From Flavobacteriales bacterium (GTDB taxonomy: Bacteria; Bacteroidota; Bacteroidia; Flavobacteriales_D; Parvicellaceae), in contig WFNC01000373.1 in NCBI GenBank assembly GCA_015488785.1, positions 1-6,412 of the forward strand: DNA of 6,412 nt, written 5' to 3'. Shown piece after piece: positions 5,281 through 6,412 of the stretch; position 1 is the stretch's first letter; every line of letters starts with the position of its first letter. Both the position numbers and the translations under genes were made by a program. A model generated the notes under the pieces. That model made no database searches. It saw only the letters and a program-made list of their open reading frames with translations, and was not told the DNA's origin.

Positions 5281-6009
5281 CTACCATTTTCTACTCTGCA
5301 TTACCATTTTCGTTAAAACAATAAACAACGCAATCACACTCAAATAATAAATTAAATCTCTACTATCAATTACCCCTTTTTGCATCCCCATATAATGTTC
5401 TTGAATACTCAGGTTTATAAAAATATAATCGAAGGGAGCGCTCAAAGTCGTCGCCATAAACTGAAAACCAATATAAACCGTAAAGCTCAAAAGAATAGCA
5501 ATCAAAAAAGAAATAACCTGATTTTTGGTCAAAGCCGAAGCAAAAATACCAATAGAAACAAATACAGCCCCCAAAAGAAAAAGTCCAAAGTAAGCGCCCA
5601 ATGTTCCTGCATGATCTATATTTCCTCTAGGGTCGCCAAGTTCTACAACCGAGTAATAGTAAATTAGCGTTGGCAATAAAGCCAAAAAAACCAAGGTCAC
5701 ACTAGCAAAATACTTCGCCAATATAATGGCAGTATCTGTTATCGGTTGAGTCAATAAAAGCTCTATTGTTCCCGTTCTGTTCTCCTCCGCCAACGAACGC
5801 ATCGTAATCGCAGGAATTAAAAAAAGGAAAACCATAGGCGCATTTGTAAACAACACACGAAGAGAAGCTTCTCCCATGTCCAAAACATTTCCCGAACCAG
5901 GAAATATCCACATCCAAATACCAATGGATATTATAAAAAATAAAATGGTCAAATAACCAATCAATGAATTTAGAAAAGACCGAAGTTCTTTTAGGTATAA
6001 TGCGTACAT
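5281..6009 (-). CDS. gldF: Gliding motility-associated ABC transporter permease GldF
   Basis: A 242-residue ABC-2 type permease. I place the start at 6007-6009 (MYALYLKELRSFLNSLIGYL), the usual family opening, rather than at 6058-6060, which would add 17 residues unlike the family. A promoter -7 element at 6038-6045 lies inside that extension and supports the internal start. Six membrane helices are visible at about 19-36, 52-69, 96-118, 138-158, 165-185 and 218-234. A cytoplasmic coupling stretch EENRTGTIELLLTQPI lies at 75-90, typical of ABC-2 permeases. Known role: the membrane channel of the GldA-GldF-GldG complex implicated in gliding motility. The ATPase gldA is not in this window, and in F. 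johnsoniae it also lies elsewhere. It is first in the minus-strand gene series and diverges from the surface-protein gene at 6193. Confidence 0.93.
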   Translation of the reverse strand: MYALYLKELRSFLNSLIGYLTILFFIISIGIWMWIFPGSGNVLDMGEASLRVLFTNAPMVFLFLIPAITMRSLAEENRTGTIELLLTQPITDTAIILAKYFASVTLVFLALLPTLIYYYSVVELGDPRGNIDHAGTLGAYFGLFLLGAVFVSIGIFASALTKNQVISFLIAILLSFTVYIGFQFMATTLSAPFDYIFINLSIQEHYMGMQKGVIDSRDLIYYLSVIALFIVLTKMVMQSRKW

Positions 6010-6037
6010 AATTTTACAAAAAAAATGATTTAACCAA

Positions 6038-6045
6038 CAAAGATA
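6038..6045 (-). promoter_or_regulatory. Bacteroidetes-type -7 element (TATCTTTG) for gldF
   Basis: The minus strand reads TATCTTTG, an exact match to the TAnnTTTG consensus used by the Bacteroidetes housekeeping sigma factor. It sits 28 bp upstream of the gldF start chosen at 6009. No good TTTG -33 box is visible at the usual spacing; the nearest candidate is a weak TTTAAC about 22 bp further upstream. Confidence 0.55.
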
Positions 6046-6060
6046 CAAATTTGATGGCAT

Positions 6061-6192
6061 AATTTCTGTTAAAGAATTATAACTTTTAAAAAAGCAACCG
6101 TTAACTAAGTTACTACGTCTTATTTATATCCGAAATAGGGATTAATTAATTATTAAAACTAACTTTAACCAAAATAATATTGTATTCTTAAC
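6061..6192. promoter_or_regulatory. Divergent intergenic region between gldF and the surface-protein gene
   Basis: A non-coding, strongly AT-rich stretch between divergent start codons. For the + strand gene only a weak TAACTTTA (6160-6167) resembles the -7 consensus, ending 25 bp before the GTG start. No operator-like palindrome stands out. Confidence 0.4.
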
Positions 6193-6412
6193 GTGAAAAA
6201 ATGGGTTCTAACATATTTTATCGTCTTTTTGGCGATTTCAAGTTCTTATGCTACGCATATAGTAGGAGGGGAGTTGTATTATGAATCCTTAGGAGGAAAT
6301 CAATATAAAATTATACTCAAAGTCTATAGAGATTGCTTAAATGGAGTAGCTCCTTTCGACAATCCAGCTTCAATTGGCGTTTTTAATTCAAGTGGAGCGT
6401 TAATTGATGAAA
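6193..6412 (+). CDS. Secreted surface protein, N-terminal part (probable T9SS cargo), 3' partial
   Basis: The frame starts at GTG (6193-6195) and runs off the right edge after 73 codons. Residues 1-20 form a clear Sec signal peptide: KK, a hydrophobic core, then SSSYA before the cleavage site. The mature part begins THIVGGELYYESLGGNQYKI and continues with LKVYRDC and DNPASIGVF. This opening is typical of large Bacteroidetes extracellular proteins, many of which end in a gliding-motility-associated C-terminal sorting domain recognised by the type IX secretion system. The C-terminus is outside the window, so T9SS export is inferred from family habit and from the gld neighbours. No ATG gives the same frame, and GTG followed by AAAAAA fits a signal peptide start. 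Confidence 0.85.
   Translation, partial: MKKWVLTYFIVFLAISSSYATHIVGGELYYESLGGNQYKIILKVYRDCLNGVAPFDNPASIGVFNSSGALIDE

Noticed and set aside
5380..5917. Frames of 95 (plus) and 71 (minus) residues within gldF
   Set aside because: Both overlap the well-supported gldF coding sequence in other frames and resemble nothing.

Overview
The window is AT-rich and looks like a chromosome segment of a gliding member of the Bacteroidetes, most likely Flavobacterium or a close relative. The main evidence is a recognisable pair of gliding-motility genes, gldF and gldG. Supporting evidence is a Bacteroidetes-type promoter motif (TAnnTTTG) in front of gldF, an exported protein of the THIVGGE / YRDC type common in this phylum, start sites without Shine-Dalgarno sequences, and intergenic repeats of a kind I associate with Flavobacterium genomes.

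Left part (1-1438, + strand): an accessory toxin-immunity locus. The 3' end of a polymorphic (Rhs/T6SS/T9SS-type) toxin gene with a JAB/JAMM-like metalloprotease fold carries a HxHP motif. A 361-bp non-coding miniature transposable element (268-628) has split it. The element has about 31-bp terminal inverted repeats and is flanked by a perfect 16-bp target duplication. Deleting the element and one copy of the duplication restores one uninterrupted reading frame to the stop at 829. Three bases later begins an intact lipoprotein gene, the likely cognate immunity gene, which would now be an orphan.

Middle (1439-1920): no intact gene. It holds a possible dispersed repeat, a frameshifted minus-strand gene remnant (about 1734-1880), and a 10-bp-stem AT hairpin just past the next gene's stop.

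Right part (1921-6009, - strand): gldF, then gldG, then a DUF4340 protein, all read right to left. GldF is the six-helix ABC-2 permease and GldG is the membrane-anchored auxiliary subunit. DUF4340 is a membrane-anchored protein often found with such permeases. The intergenic gaps are unusually decorated. The 463-bp gldF-gldG gap holds a perfect-period heptanucleotide array (AATTCNN, 16.7 units) and a 144-bp imperfect palindrome. The gldG-DUF4340 gap holds a second, inverted, diverged copy of the same palindrome family. At the right edge (6193 onward, + strand) a secreted surface protein gene begins divergently from gldF.

The best candidates for something undescribed are the MITE with its unusual 16-bp target duplication and nested internal hairpin, the toxin gene it disarmed, and the two-repeat structure inside the gliding operon.
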